Shown here: in pieces, positions 16,204 through 24,355 of the stretch
How positions within the stretch are numbered: the stretch's first letter is position 1
How the letters are laid out: each line of letters starts with the position of its first letter
Origin: a bacterium 1XD8-76
GTDB taxonomy: Bacteria; Bacillota; Clostridia; Lachnospirales; Lachnospiraceae
Direction: 5' to 3'
Assembly (NCBI GenBank): GCA_003611955.1
Contig: RAZE01000002.1
Location: 62,001-126,000, forward strand
DNA: 64,000 nt
Notes under the pieces: model-generated
Database searches by the model: none
The model's input: only the letters and a program-made list of their open reading frames with translations
What the model was told of the DNA's origin: nothing
Position numbers and translations under genes: made by a program

Positions 16204-16806
16204 ATGTACGGAAATTTAAAACGCGGGGAAGATACGGAACAAATGGGCGTGATAGACTGGGCGAACTGGAACACGGGACGTTTCCCCGAACTTAAATTAT
16301 TATTCCATATCCCGAACGGGGGAAAGCGGGACGTAAAGGAAGCGGCGCGTTTCAAGGCTATGGGAGTAAAAGCGGGCGTTCCCGATCTTTGCCTGCCCGT
16401 CCCCATGAACGGCTTCGCGGGCTTGTATATCGAAATGAAGTACGGGAAAAACAAGCCGACAGATCACCAAAAAGAGTGGATCAAGGATTTAAAAGAACAG
16501 GGCTATAAAGTTACGGTATGTTATAGCGGAGTAGAAGCCACACAGGAGTTAGAAAGCTATTTGCAGGGGGTACGAACGATTTTAAGCAATCCGGCTTCCG
16601 AGCCGTGCAGACCGCAGAAACGAATGGAAATATATTGCAGCGGGGAAGACGTGGACACGCTGAAATCTGTATTGACAGAAGCAGCAATGCGTGGGGAATG
16701 TATTTTCGGCGGGGATTTTACACCGGAAGACTGCGGAGATAGGGAAAATTCGGAAAGCTGCGCCGCCTGCGTTCTTAAAAACGTGAGTTTTGCAGAATAT
16801 GACTAA
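16204..16806 (+). CDS. VRR-NUC domain nuclease
   Basis: 200-aa protein with an N-terminal VRR-NUC (PD-(D/E)XK-type) nuclease domain: FHIPNGGKRDVKEAARFKAM, GVKAGVPDLCLPVP, and YIEMKYGKNKPTDHQKEWI, giving the catalytic Asp, Glu and Lys. Such nucleases are common in phage replication modules and can cleave structured DNA. A second domain after residue 130 contains cysteines (DCGDRENSESCAACV). AAAGGGGCGGCAGA precedes the ATG. Domain assignment is firm; substrate unknown. Confidence 0.85.
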   Translation: MYGNLKRGEDTEQMGVIDWANWNTGRFPELKLLFHIPNGGKRDVKEAARFKAMGVKAGVPDLCLPVPMNGFAGLYIEMKYGKNKPTDHQKEWIKDLKEQGYKVTVCYSGVEATQELESYLQGVRTILSNPASEPCRPQKRMEIYCSGEDVDTLKSVLTEAAMRGECIFGGDFTPEDCGDRENSESCAACVLKNVSFAEYD

Positions 16807-16842
16807 TAGGACAACAAAAACGAAGGAAAGGAAAGACGACAC

Positions 16843-17592
16843 ATGAAAACTATTGCAATTATCAACTTAAAAGGCGGTGTCGGAAAGACCACAACCGCGA
16901 TCAACATGGCGGCGTTACTTGTATCAAAACATAAAAAGCGCGTCTTGCTGATTGACAACGATCCGCAGGGGAACGCAAGCCAGTTTTTCGGGCATTATTA
17001 CGGGTGTATGTGCGGCAGCGGAAACATTTTGGAGAATACAGAGCCGTATATATACCAGACGGCAGCAGGCGTGGACATTATAGACGCAAATATAACGCTT
17101 TTAGACGCTGACAACAAATTGCGGGCAAGCACAGAGCGGCAGGACAACAGAATGGCGGCTTTTTTGGAAAAGCAAAACAAAAAATACGATTATTGTATCA
17201 TTGACAACCCGCCAGCAATTCTAATGTGTACGATCAATGCGTTGTGCGCCGCTGATGAAGTCATAGTCCCGATCATGCTTGACAACTGGGCTATGGATGG
17301 AGTGGAAACAATCACGACACAGATCGAGGAATTGAAAGACTTAAATAGTAAACTGAAAATTGCAGGAATACTTCTGACAAATTACAGGAGATCAGACGAA
17401 AACGAGGTCGCGGAAAGCTGGCTTCGTAAAAACTGCAAATACAGGGTATTTTCTACGCGGATCAGACGGTCGGACAAGGTAACGGCGGCGACATACTACA
17501 AAGAGCCGCTGGAGAAGTACAGCCCGCGCAGCGCGGCGGCGGTCACATACAGAAAATTTGTAAATGAGTATTTGCAGGAAAGCGGGGTGTAA
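16843..17592 (+). CDS. parA: ParA-family partition ATPase
   Basis: 249-aa ParA/Soj ATPase. The deviant Walker A LKGGVGKTTTAINMA starts at residue 9, Walker A' is LLIDNDPQGNASQFFG, and Walker B is YDYCIIDNPPA. ParA proteins form ATP-dependent gradients on the nucleoid and segregate replicons together with ParB and a centromere. A ParB gene lies downstream at 18071 with one gene between. AAGGAAAG precedes the ATG. Presence in a prophage points to a plasmid-like stage. Confidence 0.92.
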   Translation: MKTIAIINLKGGVGKTTTAINMAALLVSKHKKRVLLIDNDPQGNASQFFGHYYGCMCGSGNILENTEPYIYQTAAGVDIIDANITLLDADNKLRASTERQDNRMAAFLEKQNKKYDYCIIDNPPAILMCTINALCAADEVIVPIMLDNWAMDGVETITTQIEELKDLNSKLKIAGILLTNYRRSDENEVAESWLRKNCKYRVFSTRIRRSDKVTAATYYKEPLEKYSPRSAAAVTYRKFVNEYLQESGV

Positions 17593-17595
17593 AAA

Positions 17596-18081
17596 ATGAC
17601 TGATGAAAGAATACAGGAAATTGTATTGCGGTACGGCTACGACGCACAATCCCGCCAGTGTATCGAGGAACTGGCAGAACTGACGCAGGCGATCAATAAA
17701 TTCTGGCGCAAAAATCTAGGGTGCGGATGTGAGACGCTTGAGGAAGCAGGGGTGGACAGGGAAAGTGAATGTTATATAAATCTGGTTGAAGAAATAGCGG
17801 ACGTTGAGATTATGCTGGAACAAATGAAAGAAATGCTTCATTGCGGGGATAAGGTCGCCAAGATCAGAGAAGAAAAGCTGGAAAGGCAGATCGGGCGCAT
17901 AAGGAAAAGGCAGACGGAAAAAGAGGAAATGACAAGCGCGGAAGCAATAGAACGGCTGGAAAGATACAGAAAAGGCGCGGAAAGGGGCGAAAGAAACACA
18001 TACGACATAAAGCTACATAACGCCTGCATAAAGGCATTACAGGAGCGAATGGAAAGAGAGGGAAGCGGAAATGGCATTTGA
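17596..18081 (+). CDS. MazG-like nucleotide pyrophosphohydrolase
   Basis: 161-aa protein. The first 95 residues fit the all-alpha MazG/dUTPase-like fold: CIEELAELTQAINKFWRK and LVEEIADVEIMLEQMKEM provide the acidic metal-binding residues. The C-terminal part is charged and helical (EAIERLERYRKGAERGERNT). Possible roles are nucleotide pool sanitation or lowering alarmone during infection; the substrate is not readable. It overlaps parB by 11 bases. Confidence 0.75.
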   Translation: MTDERIQEIVLRYGYDAQSRQCIEELAELTQAINKFWRKNLGCGCETLEEAGVDRESECYINLVEEIADVEIMLEQMKEMLHCGDKVAKIREEKLERQIGRIRKRQTEKEEMTSAEAIERLERYRKGAERGERNTYDIKLHNACIKALQERMEREGSGNGI

Positions 18082-19018
18082 CATTAAAAAACTTATGAAC
18101 GCGGCGACGACAGGGGAAGCGGGCGTGATCGAAAAGGATTTTGCAGAAATCCGGCTGGACTATGAAAAAATCATAGTGACGAAACACAATAAATACAGCA
18201 TGGACGAGATAGAGGAACTGGCGGCGGGAATTGAAATGGCGGGCGACTTGCATGAGCCTTTAATATTAGGGCGCATAAACGGCGAATACTGGCTGGCAAG
18301 CGGACACAGGCGGCGCGCAGCTATTGAAATGTTAGTACAGGGCGGCGCAGAAAATTTCCGCGTCGTAAACTGCCGCTATAAGGATATGACAGAAACAGAG
18401 TTTAGGCTTCATGTTCTGATCGGGAACGCTTTCAACCGTCATTATACGGACTATGACAAGATGATCGAAGCCGAGGAATGGAAAAACGCGCTGAAACAGG
18501 CGCAGCGGGAAAAGCTGCTGATTTTGGAACACGGCGAACGGGTGCGGGACTATGTGGCACGGATCATGGGAACGTCTGCGGCGGTTATCGGGGACTATAA
18601 CCGGATAAACAAAAACGCCGTTCCCGAAGTCAAAGAACAGTTTGAAAAAGGCGAAATGGGCGTAACAGCAGCGGCAGCAGCCAGCCAGTTACCGGAAAGC
18701 GAGCAAAAAGAGATTGCCGGACGGGTGGCAGCAGGCGAGGACATAAAGGCGCAGGAAATCCGCGAAATGGTGGACGCGAAAAAGGGAGAGGAAAAGGAAA
18801 AGCGCAGCATTGCAGAGCAGAAAGCCGATCAAATGTCAGATACCGACACAAACGAGGAAGAAAAGGAAAACGCGCGCCGCCTTCATGCGCTGAAAATGCT
18901 TGAAAAATATTATATCTACATGAGCGACGAGGAAGTGGGGATTTTGGAACGTATGCTGGAGGATTGCAAGCGCAGGAAGCGGGAATACGGGCTGGACGAC
19001 GTAGGATCGACGGTATAA
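18071..19018 (+). CDS. parB: ParB-family partition / nuclease-like DNA-binding protein
   Basis: 315-aa ParB-like protein. The N-terminal ParB/sulfiredoxin-fold domain shows EPLILGRINGEYWLASGHRR followed by RAAIEML near residues 57-80; a helix-turn-helix segment (VRDYVARIMGTSAAVIGDYN) follows near residue 155; the C-terminal third is acidic and helical. It probably binds a centromere-like site and works with the ParA encoded upstream. parS was not identified. Confidence 0.88.
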   Translation: MAFDIKKLMNAATTGEAGVIEKDFAEIRLDYEKIIVTKHNKYSMDEIEELAAGIEMAGDLHEPLILGRINGEYWLASGHRRRAAIEMLVQGGAENFRVVNCRYKDMTETEFRLHVLIGNAFNRHYTDYDKMIEAEEWKNALKQAQREKLLILEHGERVRDYVARIMGTSAAVIGDYNRINKNAVPEVKEQFEKGEMGVTAAAAASQLPESEQKEIAGRVAAGEDIKAQEIREMVDAKKGEEKEKRSIAEQKADQMSDTDTNEEEKENARRLHALKMLEKYYIYMSDEEVGILERMLEDCKRRKREYGLDDVGSTV

Positions 19019-19041
19019 GCGATAGAAAGGAAAAAGAGGGC

Positions 19042-19314
19042 ATGGAAAAAACAAAAATCACAATCACGATCGAACAGGACGGAAAGACGGCGGTGGAAAC
19101 GACGGCGGGAGAGGAAACGCCGGAAAACAGGAAAGCGGCGATCACGGATTTTTCAGAAATCGAGGAAATGACAGAAAAAGAAGCGGATCGTTACGCGGTA
19201 GCGTCCGATCTTGCGAATGTATGCGAGTATTTGGAGGACAGCGAGGTTATAAAAATACGGCTGATCGTAAGCAAGGCGCAGGCGCGGAAAGAGAGGGAAG
19301 AAAACGGTGGATAA
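19042..19314 (+). CDS. Small phage protein, unknown function
   Basis: 90-aa acidic protein opening MEKTKITITIEQDGKTAVET, a typical beta-hairpin start, followed by helices. AAAGAGGG precedes ATG 19042. Its end overlaps the next small membrane-protein gene. No family recognised. Confidence 0.55.
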   Translation: MEKTKITITIEQDGKTAVETTAGEETPENRKAAITDFSEIEEMTEKEADRYAVASDLANVCEYLEDSEVIKIRLIVSKAQARKEREENGG

Positions 19315-19468
19315 AGCAATTATTAAAATCATAGCTAGGATCATTGCCGGAATACTGCTTTTATTATTCTGGTCGGCGGCAGCAGTCGGCGCGGTATGCG
19401 ATTATATGAAAGAGCGTGACAGGGAACATAAAAACTGGATTGATCCGAAAAATGACCGGACATTCTGA
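19307..19468 (+). CDS. Small single-pass membrane protein
   Basis: 53-aa product from GTG 19307, preceded by GAGAGGGAAG and overlapping the previous stop by eight bases. IIAGILLLLFWSAAAVGAV forms one transmembrane helix, with a charged C-terminal tail. Two further small ORFs follow at close spacing. Function unknown. Confidence 0.5.
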   Translation: MDKAIIKIIARIIAGILLLLFWSAAAVGAVCDYMKERDREHKNWIDPKNDRTF

Positions 19469-19484
19469 CGGGAAAGGGGCAGGA

Positions 19485-19631
19485 ATGGGGAAAATAGTTA
19501 AAAAGATACTGGGATTTTTTACAGACACAAACGGCGGGGAGTGTGAAGAAAAAAACTGCGAAAAATGCCCGTTTCCACCGTGCAGAAAAGAGCCAGAAAC
19601 AGAAAAGGAAAGAGGGGGCGGGAAAATATGA
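19485..19631 (+). CDS. Small cysteine-motif protein
   Basis: 48-aa product from ATG 19485 with GGAAAGGGGCAGGA upstream. It has an amphipathic N-terminus (MGKIVKKILGFF) and a cysteine cluster ECEEKNCEKCPFPPC. Overlaps the next gene by ATGA. Function unknown. Confidence 0.5.
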   Translation: MGKIVKKILGFFTDTNGGECEEKNCEKCPFPPCRKEPETEKERGGGKI

Positions 19632-19849
19632 GCGCGGCAGCAGGCGTGGCGGTGGGAATAGCCGTATTTCTCTACATAGAACTGGCGATCGGCTTCGGCT
19701 ATTATATGTTTCTTTTGACAACAAAGAAAACGCCGGACGCTGACGAGAAGCAGAAAAAGCAGATAAAAAAATACAGCATATTCGCGGGGGTGGCTTTTCC
19801 GGTCACGCTGGCGATTATCATAGCAAATAAAGCGGCAGAAAGGAAGTGA
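19628..19849 (+). CDS. Small membrane protein with two helices
   Basis: 73-aa product from ATG 19628, overlapping the preceding stop. Two hydrophobic stretches (AVGIAVFLYIELAIGFGYYM and FAGVAFPVTLAIIIA) are separated by a charged loop KKTPDADEKQKKQIKK. Role unknown; with 19307 it makes a cluster of small membrane proteins before ssb. Confidence 0.5.
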   Translation: MSAAAGVAVGIAVFLYIELAIGFGYYMFLLTTKKTPDADEKQKKQIKKYSIFAGVAFPVTLAIIIANKAAERK

Positions 19850-19853
19850 GGAC

Positions 19854-19951
19854 ATGGCAGACGTAAACATGACGGCGATTACATAACAGCGATCATTTGT
19901 TTAACGGTCGTTATTTTAGGCTGGATCGGGACAAACAATAAAAGAAAGTAA
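19854..19951 (+). pseudogene. Possible broken tiny membrane-protein ORF
   Basis: ATG 19854 opens a 10-codon frame ending TAA at 19884-19886. Shifting by one base reveals TAIICLTVVILGWIG, a membrane helix ending NNKRK before TAA at 19949. The pair looks like a one-base indel in a small membrane protein, but both parts are very short. Confidence 0.3.
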
Positions 19952-19963
19952 GAGGGGCAGACA

Positions 19964-20401
19964 GTGAACAAAGTTATACTTATGGGACGGCTGACGCGCG
20001 ATCCAGAAGTGAGGTATTCAGCGAAAGGCGATTCACAGGAACAAATGTGCATAGCGCGTTACACGATGGCAGTAGACCGCAGGGGAAAGGACGCGGGCGC
20101 AGACTTTCCTTCCGTTGTAGCCTTCGGGAAAGCTGGGGAGTTTGCAGAAAAGTATTTGCACAAGGGGACAAAGATTGTATTAACAGGGCGAATACAGACA
20201 GGCAGCTACACGAACCGAGACGGCGTAAAGGTATATACAACGGATATTGTGGCAGAGGATCAAGAGTTTGCGGAAAGTAAGGCGGCAGCAGGACAGGCAC
20301 AGCAGGGAAACGCACAGACGGCAGCGGGGGACTATCCGACGGACGGCGACGGCTTTATGAACATACCGGACGGGATAGACGAAGAACTGCCGTTCACATA
20401 A
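19964..20401 (+). CDS. ssb: Single-stranded DNA-binding protein
   Basis: 145-aa SSB. The OB fold begins MNKVILMGRLTRDPEVRYS and includes KIVLTGRIQTGSYTNRDGVK; a Gln/Ala linker follows and the acidic tip ends DEELPFT, as in SSB tails that recruit partners. It starts at GTG with AGAGGGG upstream. It closes the early region; the next 300 bases hold a promoter and terminator. Confidence 0.93.
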   Translation: MNKVILMGRLTRDPEVRYSAKGDSQEQMCIARYTMAVDRRGKDAGADFPSVVAFGKAGEFAEKYLHKGTKIVLTGRIQTGSYTNRDGVKVYTTDIVAEDQEFAESKAAAGQAQQGNAQTAAGDYPTDGDGFMNIPDGIDEELPFT

Positions 20402-20517
20402 GCGCAGACGGCAGCAGGCGGCAATCTATAAAGCGACGCTGGCAGCAGGGCAGGACGGGGCACAGAAAGGGCAGCAGGACGCGCCACAGCGCGCCACGCT
20501 GGGGCGGAAATAAGAAG

Positions 20518-20546
20518 TTGCATATATTACGGGGATATGTTAAAAT
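20518..20546 (+). promoter_or_regulatory. Candidate late promoter
   Basis: TTGCAT (20518-20523), 17-base spacer, TAAAAT (20541-20546), the same hexamers as the codY promoter. A transcript would meet the terminator at 20580 within about 80 bases, so full late expression probably needs read-through control. Confidence 0.65.
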
Positions 20547-20579
20547 AAAGCCGTAAATAAGGCATATGGCGAAGATACT

Positions 20580-20633
20580 AGGGACACAGACGACACAATT
20601 ATAATTTAGTGTGGTTTGTGTCCCTTTTTTTAT
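20580..20633 (+). terminator. Intrinsic terminator just downstream of the late promoter
   Basis: agggacaca (20580-20588) pairs with tgtgtccct (20617-20625), with further pairing inside the long loop, followed by ttttttt. It lies between promoter and late genes rather than after a gene, like the tR' arrangement of lambda. Confidence 0.75.
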
Positions 20634-20707
20634 TTTCGTTGTATGCCTTATACTTTCCTTCGGCTGGGCGCGGGAGTGCGCCCAGTATAAAAAGGGGATT
20701 GCACGAC

Positions 20708-21064
20708 ATGACACAGGACGCGCTGGAAAAATGGATCAAACAACTGATCGCGGAAGACAAGCTATACAAATTCTATAAATGCAGGGAGTGGCGGCAGCTT
20801 TCCGAAGCGGTTATGAAAGAAAATAATTATGAGTGCCAGCATTGCAAGAAGCGCGGCTTTCATACGCCAGCCCGCAGCGTCCACCATGTCCAGTGGGTGC
20901 GGCGGCATCCGCGGCTGGCATTGTCGAGGGCGTATGTATATAACGGCGTGACGTATAACAATTTAATTCCTTTGTGTGAGGACTGCCACAATAAAGAGCA
21001 TGACAAGGGCAAGGGCTGGAAAAAAGAAAATAAAAATAAATTTGTGAATGAGGAACGCTGGTAA
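20708..21064 (+). CDS. HNH endonuclease (packaging-associated)
   Basis: 118-aa HNH nuclease. CQHCKKRGFHTPARSVHHVQ followed by NNLIPLCEDCHNKEH gives the zinc-binding CxxC pairs and the HNH catalytic histidines. In HK97-type phages an HNH protein next to the terminase assists DNA cleavage during packaging, and here it lies directly upstream of terS. AAAAGGGG lies ahead of ATG 20708. First gene of the late operon. Confidence 0.9.
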   Translation: MTQDALEKWIKQLIAEDKLYKFYKCREWRQLSEAVMKENNYECQHCKKRGFHTPARSVHHVQWVRRHPRLALSRAYVYNGVTYNNLIPLCEDCHNKEHDKGKGWKKENKNKFVNEERW

Positions 21065-21168
21065 ATGATCCCCCCGCCCCAAAAGTTTTGGATTTTGAAC
21101 GCCGGACGGGAAACGGGGCACGGGGTAGACAAAACGGAAGATCGCGCGCACATGAGGGGGTGGTATAC

Positions 21169-21534
21169 ATGGCAAAGAAACCGGACAACAGGAGCGAGGA
21201 CGTAAAGCGGATCACGCGCACAAAAAAGTACAAAGAGATCGAAAACGACTTGCGCCAGCAGCTTGAAGCCAACGGGACATACGGGAAATTTTTTGACGAT
21301 ATGATCGACGATTACATGGCTATGTATGTTACAAAAACCCTGCTGATCGAAGACATTCAAAAGCGCGGAACTATCGTAAAATACAATAACGGCGGCGGTC
21401 AGTCCGGTATGAAAAAAAACGAAGCCGTGGAAATGTTCAACAAGACAAACGCGCAAATGCTGAAGCTGCTTGCAGAGTTAGGGCTAAAAGCCAACGCTAT
21501 GTTAGGCGGTGGGGATTTTGACGACGAATTATAG
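21169..21534 (+). CDS. terS: Terminase small subunit (P27-like)
   Basis: 121-aa protein starting MAKKPDNRSEDVKRITRTKK with helical content and a glycine-rich insert (NNGGGQSGMKKNEAVEMFNK), matching P27-family small terminases that recognise packaging DNA. GAGGGGGTGG precedes ATG 21169. It overlaps terL by 26 bases, as usual for this pair. Call leans on position. Confidence 0.75.
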   Translation: MAKKPDNRSEDVKRITRTKKYKEIENDLRQQLEANGTYGKFFDDMIDDYMAMYVTKTLLIEDIQKRGTIVKYNNGGGQSGMKKNEAVEMFNKTNAQMLKLLAELGLKANAMLGGGDFDDEL

Positions 21535-23179
21535 AGACGTACCGGAACTATACGACTATATTTACATGGTCGAAAACGGGGGTAAAAAAGGGCTAAAAAA
21601 AGTCTGTTTATACCAAAAAAAGCTGGTTAAATTCGTAAAAAAAGTATTTGAAAGCGAAAATTTAACCATAAATACAGAACAGCTTCACAACTACATGAAG
21701 CTGGAAAAATATTTTGATTTTGAGTTATTCCCGTGGGAAAAATTCGTGTTCACTTTGCATTGCTGCGTATACAGGGAAGACGGATTGCCGCGTTTCCCCG
21801 ATCTGCTGATTTTCGTAGGGCGGGGCGCAGGAAAAAACGGCTATCTGGCGTTTGAGGACTTCGCGTTGATAAGCCCATACAACGGAATACCGAACTATGA
21901 CATAGATATTTGCGCCACAGCGGAAGAACAGGCGCGCACGTCATTTGATGATATATACAACGTGCTGGAAAAGAACAGGAAAAAGCTGATCCGGCACTTC
22001 CGCTGGACAAAATCGGAAATACAGAGCAGGAAAACGCGGTCAAAAATCAAATACCGGACAAACAATGCAAAATCAAAGGACGGCTTGCGATCCGGCAAGG
22101 TAGATTTTGACGAAGTACACGCATTTGAAAGCTACGACAACATAAAAGTGTTTACGACTGCGCTGGGGAAAAAGCCCCAGCCGCGCATGACCTACACCAC
22201 AACAAATGGCGACGTATGCGACGGCGTTTTAGATGATCTGATCGAGAAATCGAAACGCATTTTAGATTTTGAGATTGAGGACAACGGGCTTCTGCCTTTT
22301 ATGTGTGCGCTTGACGATCCCGAAGAGGTACACGACGAAGAAAACTGGCACAAAGCAAACCCCAGCCTTCAATATCTGCCGACGCTTTTGGAGGAAACGC
22401 GCAAAGAGTACAGGGAGTGGAAAGAAAACAGGTCTTCCGCGTCCGACTTTATGACAAAGCGAATGAACATACGGCAGGGAAACAGCGAAGTGGAACTGAC
22501 GACATGGGAAAACATTCTGATAACGCGGCAGGAAGTAGAGCCGCCGATCATGCGGGAAACCGGAGTGATCGGCATAGACTACACAAAAATAAATGATTTT
22601 GCGGCGGCTGGCGTACTCACAAAGAGGGGCGCAAAGTTTGTCTTTAAACAGCATACATGGATATGTGCAAACAGCGCAGACCTGCCGCGCATAAAATTTC
22701 CGTACATGGAAGCTGTGGCAGCAGGGGACGCGGAGATCATAGACGCGCCGGAAATACCGCCGGAACTGATCGCGGACTGGATAGAGGTACAGACGCACTT
22801 TTACAATATACCCATGCTGGCGTTAGATGATTACCGCTTCGCGCTGATGAAAGCGGCACTGGCGCGCGTCGGCTTCACTTATGAAAACAAAAATATAAAG
22901 CTGGTGCGCCCGTCCGACAAAATAAAGATTGAGCCGATCATTGACAGCGGCTTCCGCAATCACAATATAGTATACGGCGACTGCCCGATCATGCGGTGGT
23001 ACACGAACAATACCAAAAAAGTGAAGTCGAAAAAATACGGAAATTATGAGTATCAGAAAATCGAAGCAAAGAGCCGCAAGACAGACGGATTTTTCGCTTT
23101 TGTTGCGGCAATGACACAACATGAACTTATACCAGAACAGCAGACGGGCGGCGAAGTGCTGCCGCTATTCACATTCTAA
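21509..23179 (+). CDS. terL: Terminase large subunit
   Basis: 556-aa packaging motor. The ATPase domain shows a P-loop LLIFVGRGAGKNGYLAFED near residue 110 and Walker B GKVDFDEVHAF near residue 200; the C-terminal RNase-H-like nuclease domain begins TGVIGIDYTKINDFAAAGVL near residue 350 and includes LALDDYRFALMKAAL. The frame starts at GTG 21509 inside terS; a TTG at 21518 is possible. Complete, family Terminase_1/HK97 type. Confidence 0.93.
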   Translation: MGILTTNYRDVPELYDYIYMVENGGKKGLKKVCLYQKKLVKFVKKVFESENLTINTEQLHNYMKLEKYFDFELFPWEKFVFTLHCCVYREDGLPRFPDLLIFVGRGAGKNGYLAFEDFALISPYNGIPNYDIDICATAEEQARTSFDDIYNVLEKNRKKLIRHFRWTKSEIQSRKTRSKIKYRTNNAKSKDGLRSGKVDFDEVHAFESYDNIKVFTTALGKKPQPRMTYTTTNGDVCDGVLDDLIEKSKRILDFEIEDNGLLPFMCALDDPEEVHDEENWHKANPSLQYLPTLLEETRKEYREWKENRSSASDFMTKRMNIRQGNSEVELTTWENILITRQEVEPPIMRETGVIGIDYTKINDFAAAGVLTKRGAKFVFKQHTWICANSADLPRIKFPYMEAVAAGDAEIIDAPEIPPELIADWIEVQTHFYNIPMLALDDYRFALMKAALARVGFTYENKNIKLVRPSDKIKIEPIIDSGFRNHNIVYGDCPIMRWYTNNTKKVKSKKYGNYEYQKIEAKSRKTDGFFAFVAAMTQHELIPEQQTGGEVLPLFTF

Positions 23180-23197
23180 AGAAAGGGGGTGGGCGGC

Positions 23198-24355
23198 GTG
23201 AATATGACGGAATATTTTTTAAAAGCCTTCGGGCGGGAATCAACGATCAGCGTAAAGACGCAGATCGAGGAAGAATTTACAGAAGCGTTTTTCAAGGAAC
23301 TGGCGACAGCCTGCGCGATCAACATGGTGGCGAACACGATCGGGAAATGCGAGATCAGAACTTTTGTAAAGGGAAAGCCGGAGCGCGGCGCGGAATATTA
23401 CTTGTGGAACTATGAGCCAAACCCGAACGAAAACAGCAGCGACTTCATGCAGCATTTTATTTCCAACCTTTGCTATGACAATGAAGCCTTAATCGTGGAA
23501 ATGAACGGCTATTTGTATGTGGCAGACAGTTTTTGCCGGAAAACATACGCATTTTATGAAGATGTGTTTTCAGCTATCACGATCGGGGACTTGACGCTTC
23601 AAAAGTCGTACCCGTCCAGCGAAGTGATCTATATGCAGCTAAACAACATAGACGCAAGACGGCGGCTGGAAGGATCGTACACAAGTTACGGGCAGACGGT
23701 GGCAAAAGCCGTTAGAAGTATGCTACGGCAGGGGGCGCAGAAAGGCATATTGAACATTGACGCGAACACGTCCCAGCAGCAGGATTTTCAACAAAAACTA
23801 AACGAACTTATAAACGAACGTTTTAAACCGTTCTATAAAGCGGAATCGGCGGTTTTGCCGTTGCAGAATGGCTATACATATACGGACGTGACAAAGCAGG
23901 GGACGACGGCAACGCCAGCGGACATAAACGAGCGGATCAATTATGAATTTGAAATGGCAGGGCGCGCGTGGCGCATACCGAAAGCCCTTATACTGGGGGA
24001 CGTTTCCGAGGTCGAGAAGATCACAAAAAACTTTCTGACTTTTGCCATTGATCCGATCACGGAAAAGCTGGGAGAGGAAGCGACGCGCAAGAGGTACGGC
24101 GCAAAGCAGTTTTGCAAAGGGAATTATATTGACATTAACACAAACTGCATACAGCATATAGACATTTTCGAGCAGGCGACAAACAGCGACAAGCTGCTTT
24201 CCAGCGGCTTATATTGCATTGACGAACTGCGGACAAAGCTGGGCGACACAGCGATCGGAAGCGACTGGTCGCAGAAACACTATATAACAAAAAATTACGC
24301 CGAAGCGGAAAAAATGGCGCATTTAGGCGACACGGAAGGGGGTGGCACGGAATGA
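23198..24355 (+). CDS. HK97-family portal protein
   Basis: 385-aa portal monomer; the dodecamer forms the DNA entry vertex. Recognised by the pattern VANTIGKCEIRTFVKGKPER, EYYLWNYEPNPNENSSDFMQ and a C-terminal region FEMAGRAWRIPKALILGDVS. GTG 23198 is eight bases after AAAGGGGG; ATG 23204 is nearly equivalent. Ends overlapping the protease start (ATGA). Confidence 0.88.
   Translation: MNMTEYFLKAFGRESTISVKTQIEEEFTEAFFKELATACAINMVANTIGKCEIRTFVKGKPERGAEYYLWNYEPNPNENSSDFMQHFISNLCYDNEALIVEMNGYLYVADSFCRKTYAFYEDVFSAITIGDLTLQKSYPSSEVIYMQLNNIDARRRLEGSYTSYGQTVAKAVRSMLRQGAQKGILNIDANTSQQQDFQQKLNELINERFKPFYKAESAVLPLQNGYTYTDVTKQGTTATPADINERINYEFEMAGRAWRIPKALILGDVSEVEKITKNFLTFAIDPITEKLGEEATRKRYGAKQFCKGNYIDINTNCIQHIDIFEQATNSDKLLSSGLYCIDELRTKLGDTAIGSDWSQKHYITKNYAEAEKMAHLGDTEGGGTE

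Larger units (their letters stand above)
20402..20707 (+). other. Intergenic control region before the late operon
   Basis: No gene. In order it holds GC-rich sequence including one copy of gcgcagacggcagcagg (20403), a sigma-A type promoter (20518-20546), an intrinsic terminator (20580-20633), and a GC-rich hairpin (ctgggcgc/gcgcccag near 20664-20685) just before the HNH gene. Confidence 0.6.
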
